A stretch of DNA of 54,503 nucleotides. It comes from Nitrosomonas sp. (GTDB lineage: Bacteria > Pseudomonadota > Gammaproteobacteria > Burkholderiales > Nitrosomonadaceae). The stretch lies in the NCBI GenBank assembly GCA_020890945.1, contig JAJHPK010000055.1, positions 1-54,503 on the forward strand, written 5' to 3'. Under the pieces are notes generated by a model. That model was not told the DNA's origin and searched no databases. It saw nothing but the letters and a program-made list of their open reading frames with translations. Positions 33,767 through 43,175 of this stretch are shown here, in pieces (the first letter of the stretch is position 1; each line of letters begins with the position of its first letter). A program made the translations under genes and the position numbers.

Positions 33767-34712
33767 CGTTATTTTGCTTTCCGTAACGCTGTCGGATGAT
33801 ATAAATGGGCCGTTGTTTGCTTTCACTATATATGCGTCCAATATATTCACCCAAAACGCCAATTCCCATAAGCTGAATGCCGCCAAGAAAAAGTATTGCG
33901 GTTAAGAGCGAAGCATATCCGGGTACATCAATTCCGAAGACCAATGTTTTAACAATAATCCAGCAACCATAGATAAGAGATAGAATGGCTACGGTAAATC
34001 CGGCATATGCCCATATCGCTAATGGCACCGTACTAAAACTGGTTATCCCCTCTAACGCCAGCAGCCATAAACGGCGGGGATTAAAGGCCGTCTTTCCGGT
34101 TTTACGCGGTTCAACGACAAAATCAATCGTCGTTTGTTTAAATCCCACCCATGCAAATAAGCCTTTCATAAACCGCCGGCGTTCTGGCAGTTTTTTCAGT
34201 GCATCCACCACCTTTCGGTCCATTAAACGAAAATCTCCTACATCTCGAGGAATGAAACACTCTGAGATACGATTATGCAAACGGTAGAATTTATTGGTGA
34301 TGTATTGCTGAATCGGATGATCCGTATCGCGTGAAACGCGCCGCGCCAACACCACATCATAGCCTTTTTGCCATTGTTGAACCATTTCAACAATGTACTC
34401 TGGCGGATGCTGCAAGTCAGCGTCAAGCGGAATCACCGCATCGCCACGTGCAGCATCGATGCCGGCTGTTAAAGCAGCTTCTTTGCCAAAGTTGCGCGAC
34501 AACTCTAAAACCACGATATTTCGATTTCGTGCAGCATGTTGGCAGAGCTTTTCTAGTGTGTCATCAAGGCTGCCGTCGTCAATGCAGATAATTTCATAGT
34601 TGAAATCAGGTAACTGTACTAAAACAGATTCCAATCGCTCAAATAAGGCGTTCAATCCCTGCGCTTCATTGAAGCAAGGAACAACAACAGATAAGCATTG
34701 GATTGGCGGCAT
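33759..34712 (-). CDS. GT2 glycosyltransferase, GtrB-like polyprenyl-phosphate sugar synthase
   Basis: A 317-aa protein with an N-terminal GT2 domain (SVVVPCFNEAQGLNAL, CIDDGSLDDT, DADLQHPPE) and two C-terminal membrane spans (about 230-260 and 265-295), the GtrB/DPMS layout. It should transfer glucose or a related sugar to undecaprenyl phosphate. It is coupled to the gtrA gene. Confidence 0.85.
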   Translation of the reverse strand: MPPIQCLSVVVPCFNEAQGLNALFERLESVLVQLPDFNYEIICIDDGSLDDTLEKLCQHAARNRNIVVLELSRNFGKEAALTAGIDAARGDAVIPLDADLQHPPEYIVEMVQQWQKGYDVVLARRVSRDTDHPIQQYITNKFYRLHNRISECFIPRDVGDFRLMDRKVVDALKKLPERRRFMKGLFAWVGFKQTTIDFVVEPRKTGKTAFNPRRLWLLALEGITSFSTVPLAIWAYAGFTVAILSLIYGCWIIVKTLVFGIDVPGYASLLTAILFLGGIQLMGIGVLGEYIGRIYSESKQRPIYIIRQRYGKQNNDV

Positions 34713-34745
34713 TTATTGGCAATAAGAACAGCAACGTTTAATCGA

Positions 34746-35363
34746 TTAATATTCTACCGGCAATGGATCAAGAGCGCGCCATAAATACCAGGTAGCAACA
34801 GTACGCCAGGGTCTCCAAGGCAAGGCTATCGCATTCATCATTTTTTTGTCAACCGGCTGATTGTTATTGTAAAAACGACTGATCGCGCGTTGCAATCCGA
34901 TGTCATCCAGCGGAAAAATATCAGGTCGCTGCATGTGGAAAATTAAAAACATCTCCGCTGTCCATCGACCAATTCCTTTAATTTGAGTGAGCTCCGAGAT
35001 TAATTCCTGATCTGATAACTGGTTCCAAGCCTGTTCAGGCTTTAATGTTTGTGAGAAATATTGAGCCAGATCCCTCAAATAAACCACTTTCTGTCCGGAT
35101 AGACCACAAGACCGCAATAAATCATCATTGGATTGAAGAATAAATGATGGTGTAAATTTAGGCGAGGAACTTATTATTCTTTTCCAAACGCTGTCCGCGG
35201 CTTTCACAGAAATCTGCTGACCGACAATCGAACGCGCTAATGTGGTAAATGCGCAAGCGCCTGAAACCAATTTTTCTTCTACAAAACATTCAATCAATCG
35301 CTTCAATATAAGATCATTTTGCGATAACTCTTCCGTTGCTTGCATCCAGTATTGGGGTGTCAT
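34746..35363 (-). CDS. DNA-3-methyladenine glycosylase, AlkA family
   Basis: A 205-aa base-excision enzyme that removes alkylated purines. It contains the helix-hairpin-helix-GPD region (QIKGIGRWTAEMFLIF) with catalytic Asp in IFPLDDIGLQRAI, and the SIVGQQISVKAA segment. It lacks the N-terminal regulatory domain of full AlkA. The ATG at 35363 is used; a TTG 9 bp earlier is open. Confidence 0.88.
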   Translation of the reverse strand: MTPQYWMQATEELSQNDLILKRLIECFVEEKLVSGACAFTTLARSIVGQQISVKAADSVWKRIISSSPKFTPSFILQSNDDLLRSCGLSGQKVVYLRDLAQYFSQTLKPEQAWNQLSDQELISELTQIKGIGRWTAEMFLIFHMQRPDIFPLDDIGLQRAISRFYNNNQPVDKKMMNAIALPWRPWRTVATWYLWRALDPLPVEY

Positions 35364-35586
35364 TACACACAAAGTAACAAATGAAAGCCTTCAGTATATC
35401 AAGATCACTCGCATTCATAGTTCTTGCGCATTAATTCTATTCAAAAGGTAAAAATAGAAAGTTTACGTTAAACATTCAAATTGCTCTCTATCTTACTTAT
35501 TTATTTATATATTTTCATTTATTTTTGATTCTTCGATAGATTGCTTAAGTTATTGTCGAATATACGATTAATGTCCCAATAATATC

Positions 35587-35615
35587 TTGACTAGGTCACT
35601 TTTTTTGATTAAAGT
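35587..35615 (+). promoter_or_regulatory. mraZ promoter (Pmra)
   Basis: TTGACT (35587-35592) and TAAAGT (35610-35615) are separated by 17 bp, about 65 bp before mraZ. The first MraZ repeat begins in the -10. The rest of 35373-35679 is AT-rich with no supported gene. Confidence 0.75.
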
Positions 35616-35648
35616 GGGTATTAGTGGGGAAATGTGGATATTTGTGTT
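35614..35648 (+). promoter_or_regulatory. MraZ operator (10-bp direct repeats)
   Basis: GTGGG, GTGGG and GTGGA occur at 35614, 35624 and 35634, at an exact 10-bp period, with a weaker GTG at 35644. Tandem GTGG repeats at the start of the division cluster are the known binding sites of the autorepressor MraZ. They overlap the -10 and transcription start. Confidence 0.8.
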
Positions 35649-35679
35649 TTTATTCACTTCCGAAATCTAAGGGGATGTT

Positions 35680-36120
35680 ATGTTTCGTGGTGTTGCGCAA
35701 CTTAATCTGGATGCGAAAGGCAGGATGGCGATACCTGCCAAATACCGTGACGAGATCCTGTCCTCTGGCTATGAAAAAGTCGTTGTGACCGCAGATCCCT
35801 CAAAATGCCTTCTGATTTATCCGATGCCTGCCTGGGAACCCATCGAACAAAAATTTAATAACCTGGGTCTTGATGAGCGATCCCGAAACCTTCAACGATT
35901 AATCATAGGTATGGCCAGTGATGTAGACATGGACGGCACTGGACGTATCCTAATTCCAGCGCCATTGCGTGAATTCGCGGGATTAAATAAAGAGGTCGCT
36001 TTGGTCGGCCAGGGCGCCAAGTTCGAGCTTTGGGATGCTGCGCAATGGAAATTCAGAATCACCAATACTACTTTTGATGGAGGAGATATACCACCCGAAT
36101 TGAAAGGTTTTTCGTTATAA
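35680..36120 (+). CDS. mraZ: Transcriptional regulator MraZ
   Basis: A 146-aa protein with two SpoVT/AbrB-type swapped-hairpin domains (LDAKGRMAIPAKYRDEI and DMDGTGRILIPAPLREFAG). MraZ binds the tandem GTGG repeats and represses its own cluster. AAGGGG lies 5 nt before the ATG. First gene of the division and wall cluster. Confidence 0.95.
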   Translation: MFRGVAQLNLDAKGRMAIPAKYRDEILSSGYEKVVVTADPSKCLLIYPMPAWEPIEQKFNNLGLDERSRNLQRLIIGMASDVDMDGTGRILIPAPLREFAGLNKEVALVGQGAKFELWDAAQWKFRITNTTFDGGDIPPELKGFSL

Positions 36121-36131
36121 GCCAGAAATAA

Positions 36132-37064
36132 ATGCATGCTCCGGTATTGCTGGATGAGGCGATTGAGGCATTAGCGATTAAACCAAATGGTATCTATATA
36201 GATGGAACATTCGGGCGTGGCGGACATAGTCAGTTAATTTTGTCGAGGCTCGATGAACAAGGCAAGTTAATAGCCTTTGATAAAGATGTAAGTGCGGTAT
36301 CGGTGGGAAAAATGATTCAAGACAAGCGGTTTTGCATTGAACATGCGAGTTTTTCTCAATTGCAGCAGAAATTGCAACAGATCGGAATTAGAAGTATCGA
36401 CGGAGTATTACTGGATTTGGGGGTGTCTTCCCCGCAACTAGAAGACGCCTCTCGTGGATTCAGTTTTCGCGAGACTGGACCATTGGATATGCGCATGGAT
36501 GTAACGAAGGGACTGTCTGCTGCGGAATGGATTGCAACGGTGAAAGAAGATGAACTGGAATGGGTGATTAAAGAATATGGCGAAGAACGGTATGCTCAGC
36601 AGATTGCAAGAGCGATTATTGTGGCAAGAACGCGGCAGTCTATTACTACCACACGGGAACTTGCCGAAATTGTCGCAGGGGTTGTGCGCTCGCGTCAGCG
36701 TCAGCGCGAAATTGTGCGGCACCCGGCGACGCGCACTTTTCAGGCGATACGGATTTTTATCAATCAAGAGCTTGAGGAGCTGTCGCTAACATTGCCGCAA
36801 TGCAGTGAATTGCTGAATATAGGAGGAAGACTGGTGGTGATTAGTTTTCATTCGTTAGAAGATCGGATGGTAAAGCAATTTATGCGACAACAGGCACATG
36901 CGCCCTCAATACCTCGGCAAATACCGCTGAAACTCGAAGAATTGCAACGCCTAGGAAAACAGCAATTAAAGTTAATTGGAAAAATACGCCCTGGAATCAC
37001 TGAAATTGACAGCAATCCTAGGGCAAGAAGTGCAGTAATGCGTGTGGCGGAAAAACTTGTCTGA
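36132..37064 (+). CDS. rsmH: 16S rRNA (cytosine-1402-N4) methyltransferase
   Basis: A 310-aa SAM-dependent methyltransferase with GTFGRGGHSQLIL (SAM site), VLLDLGVSSPQLEDASRGFS, and the C-terminal VISFHSLEDRMVKQF. It modifies the decoding centre. It starts 11 bp after mraZ, and its stop overlaps the ftsL start (TGATG). Confidence 0.96.
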   Translation: MHAPVLLDEAIEALAIKPNGIYIDGTFGRGGHSQLILSRLDEQGKLIAFDKDVSAVSVGKMIQDKRFCIEHASFSQLQQKLQQIGIRSIDGVLLDLGVSSPQLEDASRGFSFRETGPLDMRMDVTKGLSAAEWIATVKEDELEWVIKEYGEERYAQQIARAIIVARTRQSITTTRELAEIVAGVVRSRQRQREIVRHPATRTFQAIRIFINQELEELSLTLPQCSELLNIGGRLVVISFHSLEDRMVKQFMRQQAHAPSIPRQIPLKLEELQRLGKQQLKLIGKIRPGITEIDSNPRARSAVMRVAEKLV

Positions 37065-37381
37065 TGGGAGTGATGACATTGTTCAAACTCAATCTTTTCT
37101 TTTTGTTGCTATTAATTGTGTCGGCGTTAGGCGTGGTCGCTGCGCAGCATAACGCGCGTAAGTTATTTATTGCGCTAGAAAATGAGCGGCAAATCGAACG
37201 CAAACTCGATATCGAATGGGGAAGATTACAAATCGAACAAAGCACTTTGATCAGGCACGGACGTATTGAAGGAATTGCGCGAGAACGTCTAAACATGACC
37301 GTTCCATCCACCTCAGCCATACAAATTGTCACGATAGACACAGTGCCGTCAGGTTTAAGCTCGAGATTGAAACGTGATTAA
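37064..37381 (+). CDS. ftsL: Cell division protein FtsL
   Basis: A 105-aa bitopic protein. A membrane span (about residues 6-27) is followed by a coiled coil (LFIALENERQIERKLDIEWG) and GRIEGIARERLNM, which pairs with FtsB in the FtsQLB complex that activates FtsWI. The start overlaps the rsmH stop by 1 bp, and the stop overlaps ftsI by 8 bp. Confidence 0.9.
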   Translation: MGVMTLFKLNLFFLLLLIVSALGVVAAQHNARKLFIALENERQIERKLDIEWGRLQIEQSTLIRHGRIEGIARERLNMTVPSTSAIQIVTIDTVPSGLSSRLKRD

Positions 37382-39098
37382 TAACCCAGTCAAGCCAATT
37401 ACCTTATCGCCTTGGCGTTCAAGGTTGATTTTGTCTGTTTTGTTATTAGGTTTTATTGTGCTAATGGCACGCGCGGCTTTCCTGCAAGGAATGCATCATG
37501 ATTTTTTGCAAGAAAAAGGGGAATCTCGCTATAGCCGGGTAGTTGAAATGAACGCCGACAGAGGCATGATTACCGATAGAAATGGCCATGTGCTCGCGAT
37601 TAGCTCTCCCATTGCCTCTCTTTACGCTGATCCTCAGTTAGCGGAAATAACTTCTGACGAATTGAAAAAATTATCTACTTTGCTTGAAATGCCTTCAGAA
37701 GAAATAAGCGAGCGGTTAAATCGCAAAAACAGCCGTTTTGTTTATTTGAAACGTCAATTGGTGCCAGACTTAGCTGAAAAAGCGATTCATTTAAAAATAC
37801 CGGGTATCTATATCAGCTATGAATCCAAGCGCTATTATCCAGAAAAAGAATTTGCTGCACACATACTAGGATTCACCGACATTAACGATGAAGGTCAAGA
37901 AGGTGTTGAACGCGGCTGGCAGGATGTATTGGATGGCGAATTAGGCAGTCGTAAGGTGATCAAGGATAACAAAGGTAGGATTATCGAGGATATCGAAAGA
38001 ATTCGCATGCCTAAGGAAGGCCGTGATCTTATTTTGTCGATTGATCGTCGCATCCAATATCGTGCTCATAATGAGTTAGCACATGCGGTACAAATCAATA
38101 AAGCTAAAGCTGGCAGTATCATTGTGTTAGATGCGCAAACCGGCGAAATTTTAGCGCTCAGCAATTTACCTACTTATAACCCGAATAACCGATCAACCAT
38201 TTCCAACGAGAGAATTCGTAACCGTGCCTTGATCGACACATTCGAACCAGGTTCTACTTTAAAGCCTTTTACTGTCGCGATTGCTATGGAATTAGGCCGT
38301 ATCAATGCCAATACACTGATGCAAACAGCACCGGGCACAATGCAAGTAGGTGGACGCACGATTCGTGATGTCAGCAATAAAGGCACTATCAATGTTGCGC
38401 AAGTGATTCAACAATCCAGTAACGTCGGAACCGCAAAGATAGCGCTATCGCTGAAACCTCAGACCATGTGGGAAATGTTTAATCGTTCTGGTTTTGGCAT
38501 GTCTACCAATTCGGGATTTCCCGGCGAAGTCAATGGAAGACTGCGACCTTATAATACCTGGAAGCCAATCGAACAAGCGACGATGTCTTATGGGCACGGC
38601 ATATCTACTAGTCTCATGCAGCTCGCGCGCGCCTATACGATTTTCACCGCTGACGGCGAACTAAAGCCGATTTCACTTTTGAAACAAGACATGTCGGTAA
38701 TGGGGCATCGCGTCATTTCACCTAAAACAGCAAAAGCCATGAGCGCGATGCTCGAAATGGCGACAAAGCCCGGTGGCACAGCCCCTTTAGCTCAAATCAA
38801 TGGTTATCGTGTCGCCGGAAAAACCGGTACTGCACATAAACTAATCGACGGCCAATATGCTAAGAAACATTACATTTCCACTTTTGTAGGCTACGCTCCT
38901 GCGTCTAATCCGCGTCTTATTGTTGCGGTGATGATCGACGAGCCTTCTGCGGGACAATACTTTGGAGGAGCTGTCGCTGCGCCGGTTTTTAGCAAAGTCA
39001 TGGCAAACGCTTTGCATATTTTAAACATTCCGCCCGATGCACCGGCGAATAATGTGGTGAATTTTACAGCCGTTCCTGAAATTGATGAAGAAGGATAG
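37374..39098 (+). CDS. ftsI: Septal transpeptidase FtsI (PBP3)
   Basis: Class B penicillin-binding protein that cross-links septal peptidoglycan. The 574-aa protein has an N-terminal span (about residues 14-33), a pedestal domain (RGMITDRNG motif), and the transpeptidase motifs STLKPF (active Ser), SSN and KTGT. The start is a GTG at 37374 overlapping ftsL. Confidence 0.96.
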   Translation: MINNPVKPITLSPWRSRLILSVLLLGFIVLMARAAFLQGMHHDFLQEKGESRYSRVVEMNADRGMITDRNGHVLAISSPIASLYADPQLAEITSDELKKLSTLLEMPSEEISERLNRKNSRFVYLKRQLVPDLAEKAIHLKIPGIYISYESKRYYPEKEFAAHILGFTDINDEGQEGVERGWQDVLDGELGSRKVIKDNKGRIIEDIERIRMPKEGRDLILSIDRRIQYRAHNELAHAVQINKAKAGSIIVLDAQTGEILALSNLPTYNPNNRSTISNERIRNRALIDTFEPGSTLKPFTVAIAMELGRINANTLMQTAPGTMQVGGRTIRDVSNKGTINVAQVIQQSSNVGTAKIALSLKPQTMWEMFNRSGFGMSTNSGFPGEVNGRLRPYNTWKPIEQATMSYGHGISTSLMQLARAYTIFTADGELKPISLLKQDMSVMGHRVISPKTAKAMSAMLEMATKPGGTAPLAQINGYRVAGKTGTAHKLIDGQYAKKHYISTFVGYAPASNPRLIVAVMIDEPSAGQYFGGAVAAPVFSKVMANALHILNIPPDAPANNVVNFTAVPEIDEEG

Positions 39099-39101
39099 CT
39101 A

Positions 39102-40646
39102 ATGACCGCCAAAAAGAAATCCGTCAAATTGCTTGACTTAGCTCGATTACACGAGCTTGGCGTGTCGATTACTAATCTCGTTTCAGACAGCCGTAAAATA
39201 AAACCTGGCGACACTTTTGTCGCCTATGCGGGAGAAAAAAATGACGGAAGAAAATTTATTCCCGATGCCATTTCGGCTGGTGCCAGTTCGATCCTGTGGG
39301 ACCCGCATGATTTTTCTTGGAATTCCGCATGGCGTGTTCCATCTTTGTCTATCCCTGAGCTAAAAATAAATGCAGGTTCGATCGCTAATCACGTTTACGG
39401 AAATCCATCGCAGCATTTATGGACGGTAGGCGTAACTGGTACCAATGGCAAAACATCCTTTTCCCACTGGTACGCACAAGCCATGCTGCACTTCAATAAA
39501 AAAGTAGCGGTCATGGGAACATTGGGAAACGGCATCTACGGCGATCTTACATCCACTGATAACACCACACCAGATGCGTTAGTGCTACAACATTTACTTG
39601 CCGATTTTGTACAGCAAGACATCAATGATGTGGTTATGGAGGTTTCTTCGCATGGCATCGCACAAGAGCGTATCAATGGAACTACTTTTTCCGTCGCGGT
39701 ATTGACAAATTTATCACGCGATCATCTCGATTATCACCGCGACATGGATACCTATGCAGCAACCAAAGCACGTTTGTTTTTTTGGCCTGGATTGAAATAC
39801 GCTGTGATCAATTTAGATGATGTGTTGGGCGTCGAGCTATCGCGTCAACTTAAAAGTACCCCAATACAAACTATAGGCTACGGCTTCAAGCATTCTAACA
39901 ATGCTCGCCAGGAAAATGATTGTCGACAAATGGTTCTCGGCTCAAATTTTCAAGCGGATACCAATGGCATCGAACTGGATATTGAATACCAAGGCGTTTG
40001 CGAACATTTGAAAGTAGCCGTTTTGGGAAAATTCAATGCTTACAATTTATTGGCTGTCACAGCCTCTTTATTGGCCAGAGGCATTAATTTATCTGATGCG
40101 ACAAAAGCATTGCAGCACGTTCGAGCTATTCCGGGACGAATGGAAAGATATGCCAGCGAAAGCCAACCAACGGTTATTGTAGATTACGCACATACCCCTG
40201 ACGCGCTGGAAAAAGTATTGAGCACGCTGCTTGAAATATTGCGCTCCAGCCGGCAAGCTAAAAGACATCGTCCGTCGTTGCACTGCGTGGTCGGTTGTGG
40301 CGGCAACCGCGATAAAGGTAAGCGTGCGTTAGTCGGTGAAGTGGCTACGAGGCTTGCAGATAACGTCATATTCACCAGTGATAATCCGCGTAATGAAGAT
40401 CCGCTCGCCATTCTCAAGGACATCACATCCGGTGTTTCAAGAAATAATTATCACATTGAAGCAGATCGCGCACTCGCTATCTATCAAGCCATAGTCAATG
40501 CCCATCAAAGCGATATTGTTTTGATTGCAGGCAAAGGGCACGAGCAATATCAAGAAATAAAAGGACAAAAGATTCCTTTTAGCGATGCAGATGTGGTGCA
40601 TCAAGTGTTACACGACGTCAGTAAAAAAATACAGGTGCTGAAATGA
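39102..40646 (+). CDS. murE: UDP-MurNAc-tripeptide synthetase (meso-DAP ligase)
   Basis: Adds meso-diaminopimelate to UDP-MurNAc-L-Ala-D-Glu. The 514-aa protein has the ATP site GVTGTNGKTSF, and DNPRNEDPL, the DNPR motif specific for DAP as opposed to lysine ligases. It begins 3 bp after ftsI and overlaps murF as ATGA. Confidence 0.96.
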   Translation: MTAKKKSVKLLDLARLHELGVSITNLVSDSRKIKPGDTFVAYAGEKNDGRKFIPDAISAGASSILWDPHDFSWNSAWRVPSLSIPELKINAGSIANHVYGNPSQHLWTVGVTGTNGKTSFSHWYAQAMLHFNKKVAVMGTLGNGIYGDLTSTDNTTPDALVLQHLLADFVQQDINDVVMEVSSHGIAQERINGTTFSVAVLTNLSRDHLDYHRDMDTYAATKARLFFWPGLKYAVINLDDVLGVELSRQLKSTPIQTIGYGFKHSNNARQENDCRQMVLGSNFQADTNGIELDIEYQGVCEHLKVAVLGKFNAYNLLAVTASLLARGINLSDATKALQHVRAIPGRMERYASESQPTVIVDYAHTPDALEKVLSTLLEILRSSRQAKRHRPSLHCVVGCGGNRDKGKRALVGEVATRLADNVIFTSDNPRNEDPLAILKDITSGVSRNNYHIEADRALAIYQAIVNAHQSDIVLIAGKGHEQYQEIKGQKIPFSDADVVHQVLHDVSKKIQVLK

Positions 40647-42034
40647 TGACGATTCGACAAGCCGCATCGGCATTACATGTTGAGTGGAATGGAAAAGATG
40701 TCTTATTCACTGGGGTTAGCACTGACAGCCGTACGGTGAAAAAAGGAGACTTGTTTATTGCGTTATCAGGGAAAAATTTTGATGGCGGAGAATTTGTTGC
40801 GAGCGCAGTCAAACAAGGTGCGGTTGCCGCCATCGTCAACGAAACTACCGCGTTCAAATCATTGAATTCAGAGGTTCCTGTTCTTTCCGTTAACAATACG
40901 TTGAAGAGTTTAGGCCAACTGGCAGCTTTCTGGCGCGATCAATTCAAATTGCCCGTAATAGGAATAACGGGAAGCAATGGTAAGACTACCGTTAAAGAAA
41001 TGGTTGCCTCAATCCTTCGCCAGGCCGCGAAAATAAGCAATAATTCGACTGATCAGTCAATCGAAACTGTACTCGCCACCGAAGGTAATCTCAATAATGA
41101 TATTGGTGTTCCATTGATGTTATTGAGGTTGCGCGCAGATCATCAGTTTGCGGTGTTTGAAATGGGCATGAATCATGTGGGAGAAATTGCCTATTTGACG
41201 AAACTAGTTAAACCGGATGCGGCGTTGATCACCAATGCCGGTAACGCACATATCGAAGGTCTCGGCTCGGTTGAAGCGGTTGCACGTGCAAAAGCAGAGA
41301 TTTTTCAAGGCTTATCCGAACAAGGTGTTGCGATCATCAATGCCGATGATCCCTATAACGCTATGTGGCGTGATTGCGTTGGCGCACGTTCAGTGATTGA
41401 TTTCGGTCTACAGCAAACAGCGCAAATCAACGCAACCTATCAAATGAACGCTTTAACCAGTCAGTTGCAGTTAAGACTGCCAGATGGTGTGATCGGCCTA
41501 CAATTAAAGGTTCCAGGTTTGCATAACATTTACAACGCGTTGGCCGCAGCTGCGGCGGCCGTTGCTTTGAAAATTGATAAAGTAACAATAGCTTCAGGTT
41601 TGGAGAAATTTACCGGCGTCAAAGGCCGAATTCAACAGAAACGCGGTTTGAATAATGCTTTGCTGCTTGATGATACGTATAACGCTAATCCCGATTCTGT
41701 CCGCGCAGCGTTGGCGGTACTTGCGGCATCGTCCGGAAAAAAAATATTAGTGTTGGGTGATATGGGTGAATTGGGGGATGCGGCCATCAATCTGCATCAA
41801 AAAATTGGCCAAGATGCACGGAACGCCGGGCTTGATCAATTGCTAACACTGGGTAAGTTATCAGCCTATGCAACGGAAAAATTTGGCAAAGGCGCACAGC
41901 ACTTTGATTCGATAGATGCTTTGTTGAATATTGCGCGTAATTTATTAGCAGATGATGTGGTTGTATTAATCAAAGGTTCGCGGTTCATGCAAATGGAACG
42001 TGTTGTTCAACATCTTGAGGTTCATGACGCATGA
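40643..42034 (+). CDS. murF: UDP-MurNAc-tripeptide-D-Ala-D-Ala ligase
   Basis: Adds D-Ala-D-Ala to complete the pentapeptide. The 463-aa protein has the ATP site [25 protein letters not shown] and LLDDTYNANPDSVRAAL. It overlaps murE by 4 bp; 55 bp separate it from mraY. Confidence 0.96.
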   Translation: MMTIRQAASALHVEWNGKDVLFTGVSTDSRTVKKGDLFIALSGKNFDGGEFVASAVKQGAVAAIVNETTAFKSLNSEVPVLSVNNTLKSLGQLAAFWRDQFKLPVIGITGSNGKTTVKEMVASILRQAAKISNNSTDQSIETVLATEGNLNNDIGVPLMLLRLRADHQFAVFEMGMNHVGEIAYLTKLVKPDAALITNAGNAHIEGLGSVEAVARAKAEIFQGLSEQGVAIINADDPYNAMWRDCVGARSVIDFGLQQTAQINATYQMNALTSQLQLRLPDGVIGLQLKVPGLHNIYNALAAAAAAVALKIDKVTIASGLEKFTGVKGRIQQKRGLNNALLLDDTYNANPDSVRAALAVLAASSGKKILVLGDMGELGDAAINLHQKIGQDARNAGLDQLLTLGKLSAYATEKFGKGAQHFDSIDALLNIARNLLADDVVVLIKGSRFMQMERVVQHLEVHDA

Positions 42035-42089
42035 ATTTTTTCAATGACAACGAATTGAAGATGCCTTCGCAATGGCAATGGAGAGCAAC

Positions 42090-43175
42090 ATGCTGTTAGC
42101 GTTGTCTCAATGGTTAGCTCAAGACATTCGCGCCTTTAATGTGTTTAGTTATCTTACGTTGCGCGCAATGCTGGCCGTAATCACTGCGTTGATTATTTCC
42201 TTCATTATCGGACCACAGATGATACGTAAGCTCACCGCTTACAAGATCGGTCAATCGGTACGCGATGACGGTCCGCAAACGCATTTGATCAAAGCAGGCA
42301 CACCAACGATGGGCGGCGCTTTGATACTTACCGCTATCGCATTAACCACTTTGCTGTGGGCTGATTTAACCAATCGCTATATATGGGTTGTACTGTTTAC
42401 CACGATCGGTTTTGGGATTATTGGCTGGATCGATGATTATCGCAAAGTCGTTCATCGCAATTCCAAAGGGTTACGCGCTAGAACAAAACTCCTCTGGCAG
42501 TCAATTATTGCAATCATCGTTACATCTTACCTGGCTTTGACTGCTGAAATACCGGCACAGACTGAAATGATTGTGCCGATCTTCAAAGAAGTGGCCATTC
42601 CGCTTGGAATCGTTGGGTTCATCCTATTGTCTTTCTTTGTCATCGTAGGAACGAGCAATGCAGTGAATTTAACCGATGGACTGGATGGCTTGGCCATCAT
42701 GCCGACTGTCATGGTCAGTAGCGCCTTAGGGATTTTTGCTTATGTTGCTGGGCATAGCGTTTTCGCGAAATATCTAGGCATTCCATATATCCCCAATGCG
42801 GGAGAACTGTCAATATTTTGCGGCGCTTTAGCAGGCGCTGGCTTGGCTTTTTTGTGGTTTAACGCTTATCCCGCTGAAGTATTCATGGGCGATGTTGGGG
42901 CACTGGCGTTAGGCGCAGCTTTAGGCGTCATTACCGTGATTGTGCGCCAAGAAATTGTGTTGGTCATCATGGGCGGCGTTTTTGTGGTTGAGGCGTTATC
43001 GGTTATGTTGCAAGTGGCTTCATTCAAGATGTTTGGTAAACGAATATTTCGTATGGCTCCGTTGCATCATCATTTTGAATTAAAAGGCTGGAAGGAAAAC
43101 CAAGTCGTAGTGCGATTCTGGATCATTACGCTCATCTTGGTATTGATTGGCTTATCGACGCTAAAACTTCGATGA
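42090..43175 (+). CDS. mraY: Phospho-MurNAc-pentapeptide translocase
   Basis: Membrane enzyme that makes lipid I from UDP-MurNAc-pentapeptide and undecaprenyl phosphate. It has about ten spans and the motifs [19 protein letters not shown] and HHHFELKGW. Three in-frame ATGs lie close together; GGAG is 6 nt before the one at 42090, and the resulting [11 protein letters not shown] start gives 361 aa, matching the Escherichia coli 360. Overlaps murD by 4 bp. Confidence 0.95.
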   Translation: MLLALSQWLAQDIRAFNVFSYLTLRAMLAVITALIISFIIGPQMIRKLTAYKIGQSVRDDGPQTHLIKAGTPTMGGALILTAIALTTLLWADLTNRYIWVVLFTTIGFGIIGWIDDYRKVVHRNSKGLRARTKLLWQSIIAIIVTSYLALTAEIPAQTEMIVPIFKEVAIPLGIVGFILLSFFVIVGTSNAVNLTDGLDGLAIMPTVMVSSALGIFAYVAGHSVFAKYLGIPYIPNAGELSIFCGALAGAGLAFLWFNAYPAEVFMGDVGALALGAALGVITVIVRQEIVLVIMGGVFVVEALSVMLQVASFKMFGKRIFRMAPLHHHFELKGWKENQVVVRFWIITLILVLIGLSTLKLR

